A stretch of DNA of 64,000 nucleotides from Desulfofustis limnaeus (GCF_023169885.1 NZ_AP025516.1:124001-188000), one strand, 5' to 3'; counted from the first letter of the stretch, positions 29,191-40,008 are shown. A program made the numbers and translations. Notes: generated from the sequence alone by a model not told the origin.

Positions 29191-32100
29191 TGACCACTAC
29201 ACATGACGATGGGGGATGGCTGCGTTCCGGTAACGGCTCCGCTGGCCAAAGCCACATCGATTCGGATGCCTTGAAGGCGAACCTGCTGGAGACGGCGGAA
29301 GAGGTCGAAATACGGGCGGAGTTCCTGCCCTTGCTCGATGCTGTAGCCGCCTTTCGCGGTGTTCACGGACAACTGGAGAGCCTACTTTACGAAATCTGTC
29401 ACCCGTATCGCAACTGGCAACTGATTTTACCGCTGCTCCGCGGCTTTATCCTGAAAAATTACCATCACTATCGCAAGGGTGATGCCGGCCCGGCCTCGTT
29501 TCGCCTCTTTTCCGGATTGTTGTTTGAGGCTCTGAGAGATTCTCTGAAAAACCCGGCCTTGCTCAGCCAGATCTTCGAGGCTCAGTGGGCCTGGCTGGAC
29601 AAGCTTGTGTCGCAGTTGGAGACCGAGGAACTGGAGCGGTTCGGCGCGGTCATCAACGAATTGTTGCTCCAGTTGGTGACTCTGGATGAAACCGATGATG
29701 ACTTTCTGATGCATTTGGTGCACGGCCAGCAATCGGTGAAGCGGGTCATCAATCGGTTGCTCCACCTCTGCGAACGGTCATTTGTTCGGCTTGATCTGGG
29801 TCCGATGGGGCGCTTTCTACGCCTGTTCCTTCGGAAGAACTACGATTACTGGTTGAGTGAAGACGACCCGCTTCCCTGGTTCCTGGAACGGTGCCAACTG
29901 ACAGCCGATGATTTTCATAAGCAGCAGGTGTTTTCCGCCATCTCCCACGAGGTGATCCGCGGCTATCAAAATCAATTACAGGCCATCGAGAGTGAACAAA
30001 GCGATAGCGAATCCGCGGTCAGGAGGCTTCTCGAACTGCCGTCGCACATCGATATCGTCCGATTTTATAAGGAGGTTCCTGCCCATCTCAGCGGTATCGA
30101 CGTCAACGCGGCCAGCGGCCAGATCCAGGGTTCCGATGCCGCCGCAGTCCTGGCCGAGAACCATAAGCTGTTGTTCATGTTTAAAATCATGGACACCCAT
30201 GGATTGCATCTCATCCATGAGGAGACCTTGCGGGAGATCAACCGCAGCCTGGTTATCCTGGTCAGGCAACAGAGTTTTGAGGAAATCGAGGAGTTCCTGC
30301 TGACCGCCTTTCAACTGCTCAAGGCAAACGTCAGAAAATATCCGCACACCTCCTTGCAATGCATTCAGGTTCTCGGTGGCGAGGTCTTCCGACGCGGCAA
30401 CAGCCGCATGGTGGAGGCATTTCTCTGGGGTGTGGTGCGCTTTGGTTTTCAACCGGCCAACGTCACCGGGGTCGATGAAAACTGGCAACCGATCATCAAT
30501 CCTGCCCATTTGAGCAACATCAGGGTGTGGCTCAATCTGATCATGCAGGAGCCGAAATGGTGCGCCACGTTGTTCTCGGCCCTCATCATCCATCTTCGGT
30601 TGACCGGCACCTGCGTCAAGGACACCGATCTGTTTCAGCGCGATATTACCCAACTCCTCAACCATCAGATAGAGCCCATCTATAACTTGACCAAACAGTT
30701 TACCAAGTTGATGCCCGTTTTTTTTAACGAAATCGGGGCAGAAGGTGAGCTGCGAGACGTGTCGACAGCCCTCGACGAGACACACCGCCGCAAAGACGTG
30801 CTGATCCATTTTCTGCGCAAGCAGAGCCATGTGGAGAGTTCCAACCTGATTGTCGACTTTATCCGGGCCATCTTCAAGTTTTGGAAGACCAAAAATACCG
30901 ACATCTTGTTGCCCTACGTCCCTCCCGAGGTCTATAGCCGAGTCAAGATCCAGGGACCGTTTATCGATGAACAGGTAGTGCTGGCGGAGCGGGTTATCAA
31001 GGAATTCTCCCTGGCCCAGGTGGACGATATCCTCCACATCCGCCAGGATGATCTGCAGCGTTTTCTCGATCGGCAGGAGGACTGCAGCGGCGAAGAGCGA
31101 GGCCGGTACGCTTTGTTGGTGCGGATGTTCAAGCTGCTCCACAAGAAATACAATCTCGGTTTCCAGGAACTTCGTTCAGAGTTGCAGCAGGCTTCCCGGG
31201 AAGGCTTTCCCCTGATGGAGGAGTTGCTGAACAAACTTGACGATCGCGACATCGAAGGGGTGGTGGAGTCGATTCTTGACGCGCTGGAGCACCTGCGTGA
31301 AGACATCCTGGCCGACCAGCAATTCACCGCCCGGGAGGAGATCTATTACAAGCGCCATATTGCCGTCGATATCCCGTCGGTCTACGGACGCTATCGTGAA
31401 CGAAAATTCGACAGCCTGTCCCTTACCTTCCGCCTGGAGAACCTGGCCAACATCTATCTGGAGATGTTGCCGGATACGGTGAATCTTTCCTTTATCACCA
31501 AGGCCACTTTTTACGTCATCGCTCGTTGTTTGAAGCTGTATCGTCGAGCCCTTCATGTGGACGGCATCGCCTCGCGCAAGCTGGACACTTACCTGGCGTT
31601 GCTTACCTCGTCGCTGCAGATCAGACGTTTCAGCTACACCCAGTATCTCGATATCTTCCGCGGCCTGTCGGAAGGGGTCAAGGACGTCATCTACGCCTAT
31701 TACACCAATATCCATCAGAACAACCTGTCGCTGATTATTCCCCAGATCGGACGGGACAACCTGTTGCCGCGGTATCGGGCGTTGTATAACGATGCCGAGA
31801 TGGCCAACACTGTACACAGTCTGTCCGAGGCCTTTTTCCGGGATCTCATCGCCTCGTCGTTCGGTCTTCAGCATCTGGACAACTTCATCCTGAGGGTTAT
31901 TCAAACCCTTGAGAACCAGCGGGAAATTCTTGATGAGACGACGCTAGATCTGTTGATGACCTACAACCCGGAAAAAGCGATCTCCCTGCTCGATAGCATA
32001 AATCCCTATACCCATGATCTCATTCACTTGGGTAACAAGGGCTTCAACCTGGTCACCCTGACCGAAGACAAACAACCGGTGCCGCCGGCATTTGTCATAA

Positions 32101-33503
32101 CCACCGAGGTGTTTCGCTGTCGCGAGGTCATTTTTGATTTTCCCAAGGCACGTCAGGAGTTGATGCGTCAGATCCGCGCCGCCCTGACCCACGTTGAACA
32201 ACAGACCGGACTCGTTTTCGGCGCCCCGGAACGGCCGTTGATGCTCTCCGTGCGCAGCGGCGCCGCGTTGTCGATGCCGGGCATGATGGCCACCATCCAT
32301 AATGTCGGCCAGAATATGGAGCTGGTGGAAGAGTATGTGGCCTTGCACGGCAACGAGTATTTCGCTTGGGACAATTACCGCCGTTTTCTGCAGTCCTGGG
32401 CCATGGTGTCCGGCGTTGAGCGGGAGGCCTTCCAGGAATTGATGAACGAGGCGAAGGCGCGCTACAACGTTAACTTGAAGAGGCAGTTCACCTCCGAGCA
32501 GATGAAGGAACTGGCCCTGAAATACCAGAAACTGGTGCGTCGGCAGGGACTCGGCATCCCTGATGACCCGTGGCTGCAGTTGATCGGTGCCGTGGAGATG
32601 GTGCTCGATTCCTGGGACAATCAGAAGGCCAAGGACTACCGGCGGATCATGGATGTCTCATCCGACTGGGGGACGGCGGTGATCGTGCAAGCCATGGTTT
32701 TCGGTAACCGCAGCGAGGGCGCAGGCTCCGGCGTCTTGTTTACCGCTCATCCGTATCGCAAGGTGCAGCGGGTGGCACTGTGGGGGGATTATGCCTATGG
32801 CGACCAGGGTGAGGACATCGTCTCCGGCCTGGTTACCAGCCATCCGATTTCAGTGGAACAGGCCGATCTTGACGGACGTCCCCGTCATGAGACCCTGGAG
32901 CTGAAATTTCCCAAAATCTATCGGCGCCTGCTCTCCATCTCCCGCGAGCTGGTTTACGAAAAGCGGTGGAATGCCCAGGAGATCGAATTCACCTTCGAGA
33001 GTCCCGAGCCAGAGCATCTCTGGCTGCTCCAAACCCGTGACATGATTACCATCAAACAGAAAGAGCACTTGAGTGTGTTCGTCGATACCGAGCAGCTCGG
33101 GGCCTCGGTGCTCGGCAAGGGCATTGGCGTCTCCGGGTCGGCGTTAGCCGGTAGGGCGGTCTTCACCGAGGAGGACATCGCCAAGCTCCGGACAGAGAAG
33201 CCGAATACCCCGTTGATCCTTATCAGGCAGGATACCGTTCCCGAGGATATTACCGTCATTTCGCAGACCGATGGACTGCTCACTTCCCGTGGCGGCCAGA
33301 CCTCGCATGCCTCGGTGGTGGCGGTGCGCCTGGAGAAGACTTGTGTCGTCGGCTGTCGGCAACTGCGGGTATACGAGCGTTACTGCGAAATCAACGGGCA
33401 GCGTATCAATTTCGGCGACCATGTCTCCATTGATGGTCGCAGCGGTACCGTGCTTAAAGGCTTTCATCCGATTCGGGAGGAGATGCACATCCTACCGATT
33501 TGA
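29190..33503 (+). CDS. Large PPDK-type dikinase-like protein without the PEP barrel
   Basis: A 1437-residue protein. The last third matches pyruvate phosphate dikinase: GNKGFNL (~948), the ATP-grasp blocks MLSVRSGAALSMPGM, GAGSGVLFTAHP, QGEDIVSGLVTSHP and LWLLQTRDM, then the swivelling domain with GGQTSHASVV, where His1373 is the expected phosphocarrier. The protein ends about 65 residues later, so the C-terminal PEP/pyruvate TIM barrel of PPDK is absent. Residues 1-930 are mostly helical with no domain that I recognise. The acceptor of the phosphoryl group is therefore unknown. Coupling to gapA and proximity to glgA raise the idea of a glucan or glycolytic target. Start 29190 overlaps the gapA stop; an in-frame ATG at 29127 lies inside gapA. 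Confidence 0.85.
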
Positions 33504-33606
33504 AGGTTTCTCCGGCACTATCCCGGCGACATCAGCGAGACAGACGAGCGGTACGTTGCGAATTGTCGCTCGGGAATAACAGAACAAGAGAGGCGGGAGC
33601 ACCACC

Positions 33607-33834
33607 ATGAAGAAGAAAAAGCAACCTTTTCTCAAGGGAGCCGCCTTGCTGGCACTGGCCAGGCGCAAGGCGACTGGTCTTGGCATCGATGCCGCCGGCA
33701 TGAAGCTGGTCGATCTCGTCCACCTGATCCAAGAGCGAGAGGGAAATACATCGTGTTTTCGGAGGGAGCAGAAGTGCCCGCAGCAATCCTGCTGCTGGCA
33801 GGCGTCCTGCGGCGCGGTGATGGTTGACGCTTGA
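33607..33834 (+). CDS. Small SAP-like protein with a Cys-rich tail
   Basis: A 75-residue basic protein. The first half (LGIDAAGMKLVDLVHLIQEREGN) resembles a SAP/Rho-N-type helix-extended-loop-helix nucleic-acid-binding motif. The second half has CFRREQKCPQQSCCWQASC, seven residues after the helix, which could hold a metal. From memory, similar short proteins with EGN..CF and C..W..DC motifs occur in sulfate reducers; this was not checked by search. It lies 103 bp behind the dikinase-like gene on the same strand. The start follows a GGCGGGAG ribosome-site-like run. Function unknown. Confidence 0.65.
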   Translation: MKKKKQPFLKGAALLALARRKATGLGIDAAGMKLVDLVHLIQEREGNTSCFRREQKCPQQSCCWQASCGAVMVDA

Positions 33835-33846
33835 GCCTGCTTGGTT

Positions 33847-34059
33847 CTATTTTCTCTGCTCGGGTACGCCGAATGCTCTCAGTATGGCTCCCAAGGGACA
33901 GAACTTGGAAAAACCGAATTGTAGCAGGTTGGCGCCAACGAAGGCGGTGAAAATGAGCCAGTATGAACTGTGGTAGAGCGGACTGACTTCAACGCCGAGG
34001 GCCAGGCTGGCCAGGATGAAAAAGCCGGCAATAACGTGGATCCAATCGGTAATGATCAT
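33847..34059 (-). CDS. DUF2892 (YgaP-type) membrane protein
   Basis: A 70-residue protein with two membrane spans (IHVIAGFFILASLALG and WLIFTAFVGANLLQFGF), followed by the family-typical SKFCPLGAILRAFG, which marks DUF2892/YgaP-like domains. In E. coli the same domain is the membrane anchor of the rhodanese YgaP. Here the rhodanese part is missing. It lies 75 bp downstream of an ArsR-type regulator on the same strand, an arrangement like the ygaVP operon. An AAGGAG ribosome site precedes the ATG. Confidence 0.85.
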   Translation of the reverse strand: MIITDWIHVIAGFFILASLALGVEVSPLYHSSYWLIFTAFVGANLLQFGFSKFCPLGAILRAFGVPEQRK

Positions 34060-34134
34060 GGGGCGAGGCTCCTTATGATAACCAAAGGCAGCTGATCGAC
34101 AGAGCGGATGATCGGTGCCCGCATCGGATGGCGA

Positions 34135-34434
34135 TCAGTGGTCCGGACAGAACAGGTGGCGCATGTTCTGGATCAACTCCAGGATGCGTCGATCAGATAT
34201 CCGGTTGTAGATGAAGTTCGCGTCCTTGCGGAAGTCGATGATACCCTGGCCGCGCAGGATGTTCAAATGTTGTGAGACGTTGGCGTTGGTGGTCTTGACC
34301 TGTTCACGGAGGTCTCCCACCGACAACTCCTGCTCCTGGAGTAGACAGAGGATTTTCAATCGGATCGGATGAGACATCGATTTGAGTAGTTTGGAAATGA
34401 TTTCGATCTGCTCATCTTTGACATCTGCTTCCAT
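34135..34434 (-). CDS. ArsR-family regulator, YgaV/SqrR/BigR-like persulfide sensor
   Basis: A 99-residue winged-helix repressor. SHPIRLKILCLL and the recognition helix NANVSQHLNILRGQG fit the ArsR family. It lacks the CxC metal site of ArsR/SmtB. It has exactly two cysteines, Cys30 in LKILCLL and Cys96 in HLFCPDH, 66 residues apart, the same spacing and same structural places as Cys41 and Cys107 of SqrR, which form a tetrasulfide link in response to persulfide. The downstream DUF2892 gene supports a YgaV-like role. In the 384-bp upstream region, a short dyad, AATTTTCA-AG-TGAAATT (34524-34540), could be its operator. Confidence 0.85.
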   Translation of the reverse strand: MEADVKDEQIEIISKLLKSMSHPIRLKILCLLQEQELSVGDLREQVKTTNANVSQHLNILRGQGIIDFRKDANFIYNRISDRRILELIQNMRHLFCPDH

Positions 34435-34818
34435 GGTTCCATTCTCCTTGTGTCGACCAACAACCGGGATCTGTTTGCGCGCCTATCCGATGGGGGCCGG
34501 GGCAAAATTTTAGCTTTTAATTTAATTTTCAAGTGAAATTTGTAAAGTATTATTTTATTGCTCGGAAAAAGAGGATGATTGCCCGGTCGATGATTGAGAC
34601 CGATGCTCGCCGAGCTGAGAAAAAAGATTGATCATCAGAAAATTTGATTCTACTATTAAGATATTTTCATCATGCGGGATCGTTCCGCCGTGAAAGGTTT
34701 TTGGGAGTCCACCTGGCGCACGACGGAGATGGGCCATCCTCGGGACGCCAGCTCTCCCCGGCAAAGAGCATTGCGTGTGAGCGAAGCGATTGAAGATAAT
34801 GGTCAGAAGGAGAATAAC
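34435..34818. other. Divergent intergenic region between the ArsR-type gene and acsA
   Basis: A 384-bp region, very AT-rich at 34505-34560. It holds the imperfect inverted repeat AATTTTCAAGTGAAATT (34524-34540), which on the minus strand lies just behind a TTTACA that could be the -35 of the regulator gene. No further gene is seen; the frame that extends acsA upstream to 34672 has no ribosome site. Confidence 0.5.
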
Positions 34819-36807
34819 ATGAGTGATGTCGATGATAAAATTACCAGTCTTCTCAGTGAGAAACGCCTCTTTGAGCCACCGCTGGAGGGCCGGGAGGCTG
34901 CCGTTGTGGGTTCTCTGCAAAGCTATGAAGAGTCCTATCGCCGTTCCATGGAAGACCCTGAGGGATATTGGGCTCAACGGGCCAATGAACTGGTGAGCTG
35001 GTTCCAGCCGTGGCATACCGTCCTTGATGCCGACCTGTACCAGCCGGAGGTCCGCTGGTTTGACGGGGCGACACTCAATGTGTCCTACAATTGCCTGGAT
35101 CGGCACCTGAAAAACGGCAAGCGGGACAAGCTGGCGATCATCTGGCAGGGCGAGCCGGAAGAGGAGGTGCGTACCTTCACTTACGGTGAGTTGTATGAAC
35201 AGGTCTGTCGCTGCGCCAATGTCCTGAAAAAAATGGGGGTCAGAAAGGGCGACCGGGTATCGGTATACCTGCCAATGATCCCGGAACTGGCCATTACCCT
35301 CCTGGCCTGCACCCGTATCGGTGCGATCCATTCGGTGGTGTTCGCCGGTTTTTCGGCGATGAGCCTGCAGAACCGGATCCAGGACTGCGAAGCGAAGGTC
35401 TTGGTCACTGCCGACGCGGTTCTGCGCGCCGGCAAAGTGATCCCGCTCAAGCCCAATGCTGACGAGGCGCTGGAACAGTGTGACTCAATCGAACAGTGCC
35501 TGGTGGTGCGTCGCGCCGGGTTGACGGTACGTATGCAATCAGGCCGGGACAGCTGGTGGCACGAAGCGATGGCGGCTGACGGGATAAGCCCAACCTGCGA
35601 ACCGGAGCCGATGGATGCCGAAGATACGTTGTTTATCCTCTATACCTCAGGGTCTACGGGCAAGCCGAAAGGGGTGGTCCATACCACCGGCGGCTATCTG
35701 ACCTACGCGCTGCACACCACCCAGTGGGTCTTCGATCTCAGGGACGAGGATATCCATTGGTGCACCGCCGACATCGGCTGGATCACCGGACACACCTATA
35801 TCCTCTATGGTCCGCTTGGCCTTGGCAAGACCAGCGTGATGTTCGAAGGCGTGCCCACCTATCCGGGACCGGACCGGTTCTGGCAGCTGGTGGAGAAGTT
35901 CAGGGTAACCATCTTCTATACCGCGCCGACGGTGATCAGGGCGTTGATGCGTTACGGGGATCAGCCGCTGCGGGGTAAGGACCTGTCATCGTTGCGGATC
36001 CTTGGTTCGGTTGGGGAGCCGATCAACCCCGAAGCGTGGATGTGGTATCATCTCCACGTGGGCGGTGGCCGGCTACCCATCGTCGACACCTGGTGGCAAA
36101 CCGAGACTGGCGGTATCATGATCTCCCCACTACCCTATGCCACTCCGTTAAAACCGGGATCGGCCACCCGGCCACTGCCTGGGGTCGATGCGGCCATCCT
36201 CAACGAAGAAGGAAAACCGGCCCAGCCGAACGAGGGCGGCCATCTGGTCATCCGTCGCCCCTGGCCTGGGATGCTGCGCGGCGTCTTTGGCGACCCGGAG
36301 CGGTATAGGACCACCTATTTTGAAGGTTTTCCCGGCTTTTATGATGCCGGAGACGGAGCCCGTTGTGATGAAGACGGCTATTTCTGGATCATGGGCCGGC
36401 TGGACGATGTGATCAACGTTTCCGGCCATCGGCTCGGTACTGCCGAGATCGAGTCCGCTCTCGTTTCCCATCCCCATGTCTCCGAAGCAGCGGTAGTGGG
36501 GATGCCCCACCCGATCAAAGGTCAGGCTGTCTACGCCTTTGTCACGCTGAATGCGGGAGTTGAAGAGACAACGGAATTGCTGGCCGAGTTGCGCGTGCAT
36601 GTGCGCACCGAGATCGGGCCTATTGCTTCACCCGATGTCATCCAGTATGCACCCGGCCTGCCGAAAACCCGCAGCGGCAAGATTATGCGCCGTATCCTGC
36701 GCAAGATTGCCGCCGACGATTTCAGCGACTTTGGTGACATATCAACGTTGGCCGACCCGGGCGTGGTCGATGACCTGATCAAGGGAAAAGAAGCATCAGG
36801 CCGTTGA
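34819..36807 (+). CDS. acsA: Acetyl-CoA synthetase (AMP-forming)
   Basis: Activates acetate with ATP and CoA, giving acetyl-CoA, AMP and PPi. The 662-residue length is normal. Motifs: the ATP-binding YTSGSTGKPKGVVHTTGGY, WCTADIGWITGHTY, the DTWWQTETGG adenylate site, and PKTRSGKIMRR near the C-terminus with the regulatory, acetylatable lysine. An AAGGAG ribosome site lies 7 bases before the ATG at 34819. For a sulfate-reducer-like cell this fits acetate uptake or incomplete oxidation. It is followed by a strong GC hairpin. Confidence 0.97.
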   Translation: MSDVDDKITSLLSEKRLFEPPLEGREAAVVGSLQSYEESYRRSMEDPEGYWAQRANELVSWFQPWHTVLDADLYQPEVRWFDGATLNVSYNCLDRHLKNGKRDKLAIIWQGEPEEEVRTFTYGELYEQVCRCANVLKKMGVRKGDRVSVYLPMIPELAITLLACTRIGAIHSVVFAGFSAMSLQNRIQDCEAKVLVTADAVLRAGKVIPLKPNADEALEQCDSIEQCLVVRRAGLTVRMQSGRDSWWHEAMAADGISPTCEPEPMDAEDTLFILYTSGSTGKPKGVVHTTGGYLTYALHTTQWVFDLRDEDIHWCTADIGWITGHTYILYGPLGLGKTSVMFEGVPTYPGPDRFWQLVEKFRVTIFYTAPTVIRALMRYGDQPLRGKDLSSLRILGSVGEPINPEAWMWYHLHVGGGRLPIVDTWWQTETGGIMISPLPYATPLKPGSATRPLPGVDAAILNEEGKPAQPNEGGHLVIRRPWPGMLRGVFGDPERYRTTYFEGFPGFYDAGDGARCDEDGYFWIMGRLDDVINVSGHRLGTAEIESALVSHPHVSEAAVVGMPHPIKGQAVYAFVTLNAGVEETTELLAELRVHVRTEIGPIASPDVIQYAPGLPKTRSGKIMRRILRKIAADDFSDFGDISTLADPGVVDDLIKGKEASGR

Positions 36808-36857
36808 TCTGCCCATTGGTTTTGCCGCTCTCACCGCAACGTTCTTCCTCTCATAAC

Positions 36858-36898
36858 CCTCCCCGCGCCGCGGCAGCAGCCATCACGGCGCGGGGAGG
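36858..36898 (+). terminator. Strong GC hairpin behind acsA, no T run
   Basis: CCTCCCCGCGCCG and CGGCGCGGGGAGG form a perfect 13-bp stem with a 15-base loop, about 50 bp after the acsA stop. The sequence after it (TCCTGG) is not T-rich, so it may stop transcription poorly or instead protect the message end. The rest of the 367-bp gap to alaS holds no gene that I can support. Confidence 0.55.
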
Positions 36899-37174
36899 TC
36901 CTGGTGCCGGCCACGTATCTCTTTACTGTTCGCGAGCGGTTGCTTCGTCAGTACCGCCGGTCATCTCCCGGTGTCGATTTCTCATTGGAAGCGTCGCCTC
37001 AAGGAGACAAAACAGTTTACTAATACGCCAATTCATGTACTTTTGGGCGAATGGGCGGAGGTCTGACGCCTTGAGGGGCTACTCTGCCCTTCTGGATGCA
37101 CAGTGAAACGGGAGATGACGGGCGGTCCCTAGGCTGGATCGGCCGTTTGATGAAAAACCTTGGGGAAGAGCATT

Positions 37175-39829
37175 ATGACAGGTAACGATATCCGTGCCAG
37201 GTTTCTCGAGTACTTTGAAAAAAACGGTCATACCGTTGTAGAAAGCTCATCGTTGGTACCACAGAATGATCCGACCCTGCTGTTTACCAATGCCGGCATG
37301 GTGCAGTTCAAAACGGTTTTCATGGGCGAGGACAAGCGCGACTACCGGCGAGCGGTGACCAGCCAGTGCTGCATGCGGGCCGGCGGCAAGCACAACGATT
37401 TGGAGAATGTCGGCTATACCGCCCGTCATCATACTTTTTTTGAGATGCTCGGCAATTTTTCCTTTGGTGACTACTTCAAGGAGCAGGCCATTCACTACGC
37501 CTGGCAGTTTCTCACCGAAGAGTTGCAACTTTCCAAAGAAAAAATGTGGGTCTCGGTTTTTCAAGATGACGATGAGGCCTTCGCGCTATGGGAGAAGGTG
37601 GACGGCCTGCTGCCGGGACGAATTATCCGCATGGATGAGAAGGATAACTTCTGGGCAATGGGGGATACCGGTCCGTGCGGGCCTTGTTCGGAAATCCATA
37701 TCGACCAGGGTGTCGAAGCGGGTTGTGGCCGAGAGGATTGTGCCCTCGGTTGTGATTGTGATCGTTTCCTGGAGTTGTGGAACCTGGTCTTTATGCAGTT
37801 CAATCGCACCGAGGAGGGCAATCTGGAACCGTTGCCGAAACCAAGCATCGACACTGGCATGGGCTTGGAGCGAATTGCGGCGGTTCTGCAGGGGAAACTT
37901 AACAACTATGATTCAGACCTGTTCATGCCGGTGATTTCCAGGCTGGAGCAGCTCTCCGGTCGATCCTACGGCGCCGGCGGTAGCGATGACACGGCCATGC
38001 GGGTGATTGCCGATCATGCCCGGGCCACCTCCTTTCTGGTGGCGGATGGCGTCTTGCCGTCCAACGAAGGCCGTGGATATGTTTTGCGCCGCGTCATGCG
38101 GCGTGCCATCCGCTTCGGGCGCAGCCTCGGGCTCTCTGCTCCGTTTTTTTATCAGGCCTGCCGAGCGGTGGTTGAGACCATGGTCGGCGCCTATCCGCGA
38201 TTGGCGGATACCGCCGAATTACTGGAGAAGGTGGTCAATAACGAGGAGGCTCGTTTCAGTGAAACCCTTGAGCACGGTCTGGCCATCCTCGACGAGGAGA
38301 TCCAGCGCCAGCACCAGCAGGCGGTGCCGCGAATAGACGGCGAATTCATCTTCAAGTTGTACGATACCCATGGATTTCCCTTCGATATCGTCCGGGATGT
38401 CTGTCTGGAACGGGCCATCGCCTTTGATGAGAGTGGCTTTCAGGCCGCCATGGAACGACAGCGTCGACAGTCGCGGGCGTCAAGAAAGGGAGAAGGGCTG
38501 CAGCTCAAGGACGCGGGCATCAAGACTCTGATCGATTCGGGAAGAAAGACAGAGTTTGTCGGTTACCACACCCTGCACGCTTCTGCTGCAGCCTTGGCCT
38601 TGTTTGACGAATGGGGACAGCCGGTGGAAACGTTGCGTGCGGGTGAAAGCGGACGCCTCTTCGTTGATCAGACACCATTCTATGCCGAGTCCGGTGGACA
38701 GGTTGGCGATCACGGGACTGTGATCTGGACCGGTGGTCGGGCGGAGGTGACCGCTGTGCGGACTGAAGCGGAAGGGATTTATCTTCATCAGGTTGTGGTC
38801 AGCGCGGGCGCCATGCATCATGGAGATCGGCTCGAACTGGCCGTTTCTTCGGACAGGCGCCAGGATACCGCTGCCAACCATAGCGCCACCCATCTGCTTC
38901 ATGCAGCATTGCGAGAGATTCTGGGAGATCATGTCAAGCAGGCGGGATCACTGGTGACACCGGATCGACTTCGCTTTGATTTCACCCATTTTTCGGCATT
39001 GAGCGAAGAGGAGTTGGCGGCTGTAGAAGGAGCGGTTAACACGCATATCCGTGAGAACCGGCCGGTCGGCACCAGGATGTTGAACCGAGCCGAGGCCCTT
39101 GAAGAGGGAGCCGTCGCGCTGTTTGGCGAGAAATACGGAGAGACGGTGCGGGTGGTACAGATCGATGCGGTCAGCAAGGAATTGTGCGGTGGCACTCATG
39201 TGACCGCCACCGGCTCCATCGGTCTGTTCAAAATCGTCAGCGAAAGTGGCATTGCCGCCGGGGTGCGACGAATCGAAGCGGTCACCGGCAATGGCGCCTT
39301 GACCTTGCTGCAGACGATGGCCACCCGTGAATCGGCACTGTGTCGGCGACTTAACGTAACGGCAGAAGAACTTCCAGAAAAGGTCGAATCCCTGCTGGAG
39401 CAGCAGAAGAAGCTTGAAAAGCACGTGGCGACGTTATCGATGCAACTGGCTAGCTCCGATCTGGACAAAGTGTTTAGCAGTGCTCAGAACGTATCGGGAG
39501 TCAGGGTTATCGCTTCCCGGATTCAGTTGGATAACCCAAAAACGCTTCGTGAAGTTGGTGACCGGGTCCGTGACCGGATGGGCTCGGGAGTTGCCGTTCT
39601 CGGTGGGGAGTTCGGCGGTAAGGCAGCGCTGCTGGCTCTGGTGTCCAAGGATTTGACAGGGACGGTTAAGGCCGGAGAGGTGGTGAGCCGCGTCGCTGAA
39701 GTGGTCGGTGGCAAGGGAGGTGGACGACCTGATATGGCGCAAGCTGGAGGCCCGCTGGCGGACAAGCTTGATGAAGCGCTTGCAGCCGTGTCTGGCATTG
39801 TTGCCGCCCTGATCGGTTCGGGTAACTAA
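37175..39829 (+). CDS. alaS: Alanyl-tRNA synthetase
   Basis: Charges tRNA-Ala in the cytoplasm. The 884-residue protein has the class II catalytic core at the N-terminus (FLEYFEKNGHTVVESSSLVP, then FTNAGMVQFK), the editing domain with the zinc-binding HSATHLLHAAL and CGGTHV, and a C-terminal DHHA1-like oligomerisation domain preceded by a coiled coil (LLEQQKKLEKHVATLSMQL). The ATG at 37175 follows GGGGAAG and is preferred over an in-frame TTG at 37160. It stands alone between acsA and the second atp operon. Confidence 0.97.
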   Translation: MTGNDIRARFLEYFEKNGHTVVESSSLVPQNDPTLLFTNAGMVQFKTVFMGEDKRDYRRAVTSQCCMRAGGKHNDLENVGYTARHHTFFEMLGNFSFGDYFKEQAIHYAWQFLTEELQLSKEKMWVSVFQDDDEAFALWEKVDGLLPGRIIRMDEKDNFWAMGDTGPCGPCSEIHIDQGVEAGCGREDCALGCDCDRFLELWNLVFMQFNRTEEGNLEPLPKPSIDTGMGLERIAAVLQGKLNNYDSDLFMPVISRLEQLSGRSYGAGGSDDTAMRVIADHARATSFLVADGVLPSNEGRGYVLRRVMRRAIRFGRSLGLSAPFFYQACRAVVETMVGAYPRLADTAELLEKVVNNEEARFSETLEHGLAILDEEIQRQHQQAVPRIDGEFIFKLYDTHGFPFDIVRDVCLERAIAFDESGFQAAMERQRRQSRASRKGEGLQLKDAGIKTLIDSGRKTEFVGYHTLHASAAALALFDEWGQPVETLRAGESGRLFVDQTPFYAESGGQVGDHGTVIWTGGRAEVTAVRTEAEGIYLHQVVVSAGAMHHGDRLELAVSSDRRQDTAANHSATHLLHAALREILGDHVKQAGSLVTPDRLRFDFTHFSALSEEELAAVEGAVNTHIRENRPVGTRMLNRAEALEEGAVALFGEKYGETVRVVQIDAVSKELCGGTHVTATGSIGLFKIVSESGIAAGVRRIEAVTGNGALTLLQTMATRESALCRRLNVTAEELPEKVESLLEQQKKLEKHVATLSMQLASSDLDKVFSSAQNVSGVRVIASRIQLDNPKTLREVGDRVRDRMGSGVAVLGGEFGGKAALLALVSKDLTGTVKAGEVVSRVAEVVGGKGGGRPDMAQAGGPLADKLDEALAAVSGIVAALIGSGN

Positions 39830-39979
39830 CCGAGCAGCGCCTGACTGTCCGAAAGGGTCAAGGTACCTGTCGGTACGCTCAGGATCGGTGCCGATGGTCG
39901 TTGCCAGAGAAGCGTGGCGTTGTTCATTTGCCGGATAAAAATGGCAGTGGAGACGCGCAGCTAAGCTCGGATAAAGTAG

Positions 39980-40008
39980 TTGACATGCTCCATATTATGC
40001 AGTAAAGG
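39980..40008 (+). promoter_or_regulatory. Probable promoter of the atpF'FHAGDC operon
   Basis: A perfect TTGACA (39980-39985) is followed after 17 bp by TAAAGG (40003-40008), about 130 bp before the first gene. The -10 is weak. The 312-bp gap between alaS and this operon contains a T-rich run and a short inverted pair (AATGGCCATTCATT and GGGCCATCCATT) but no gene. Confidence 0.42.
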
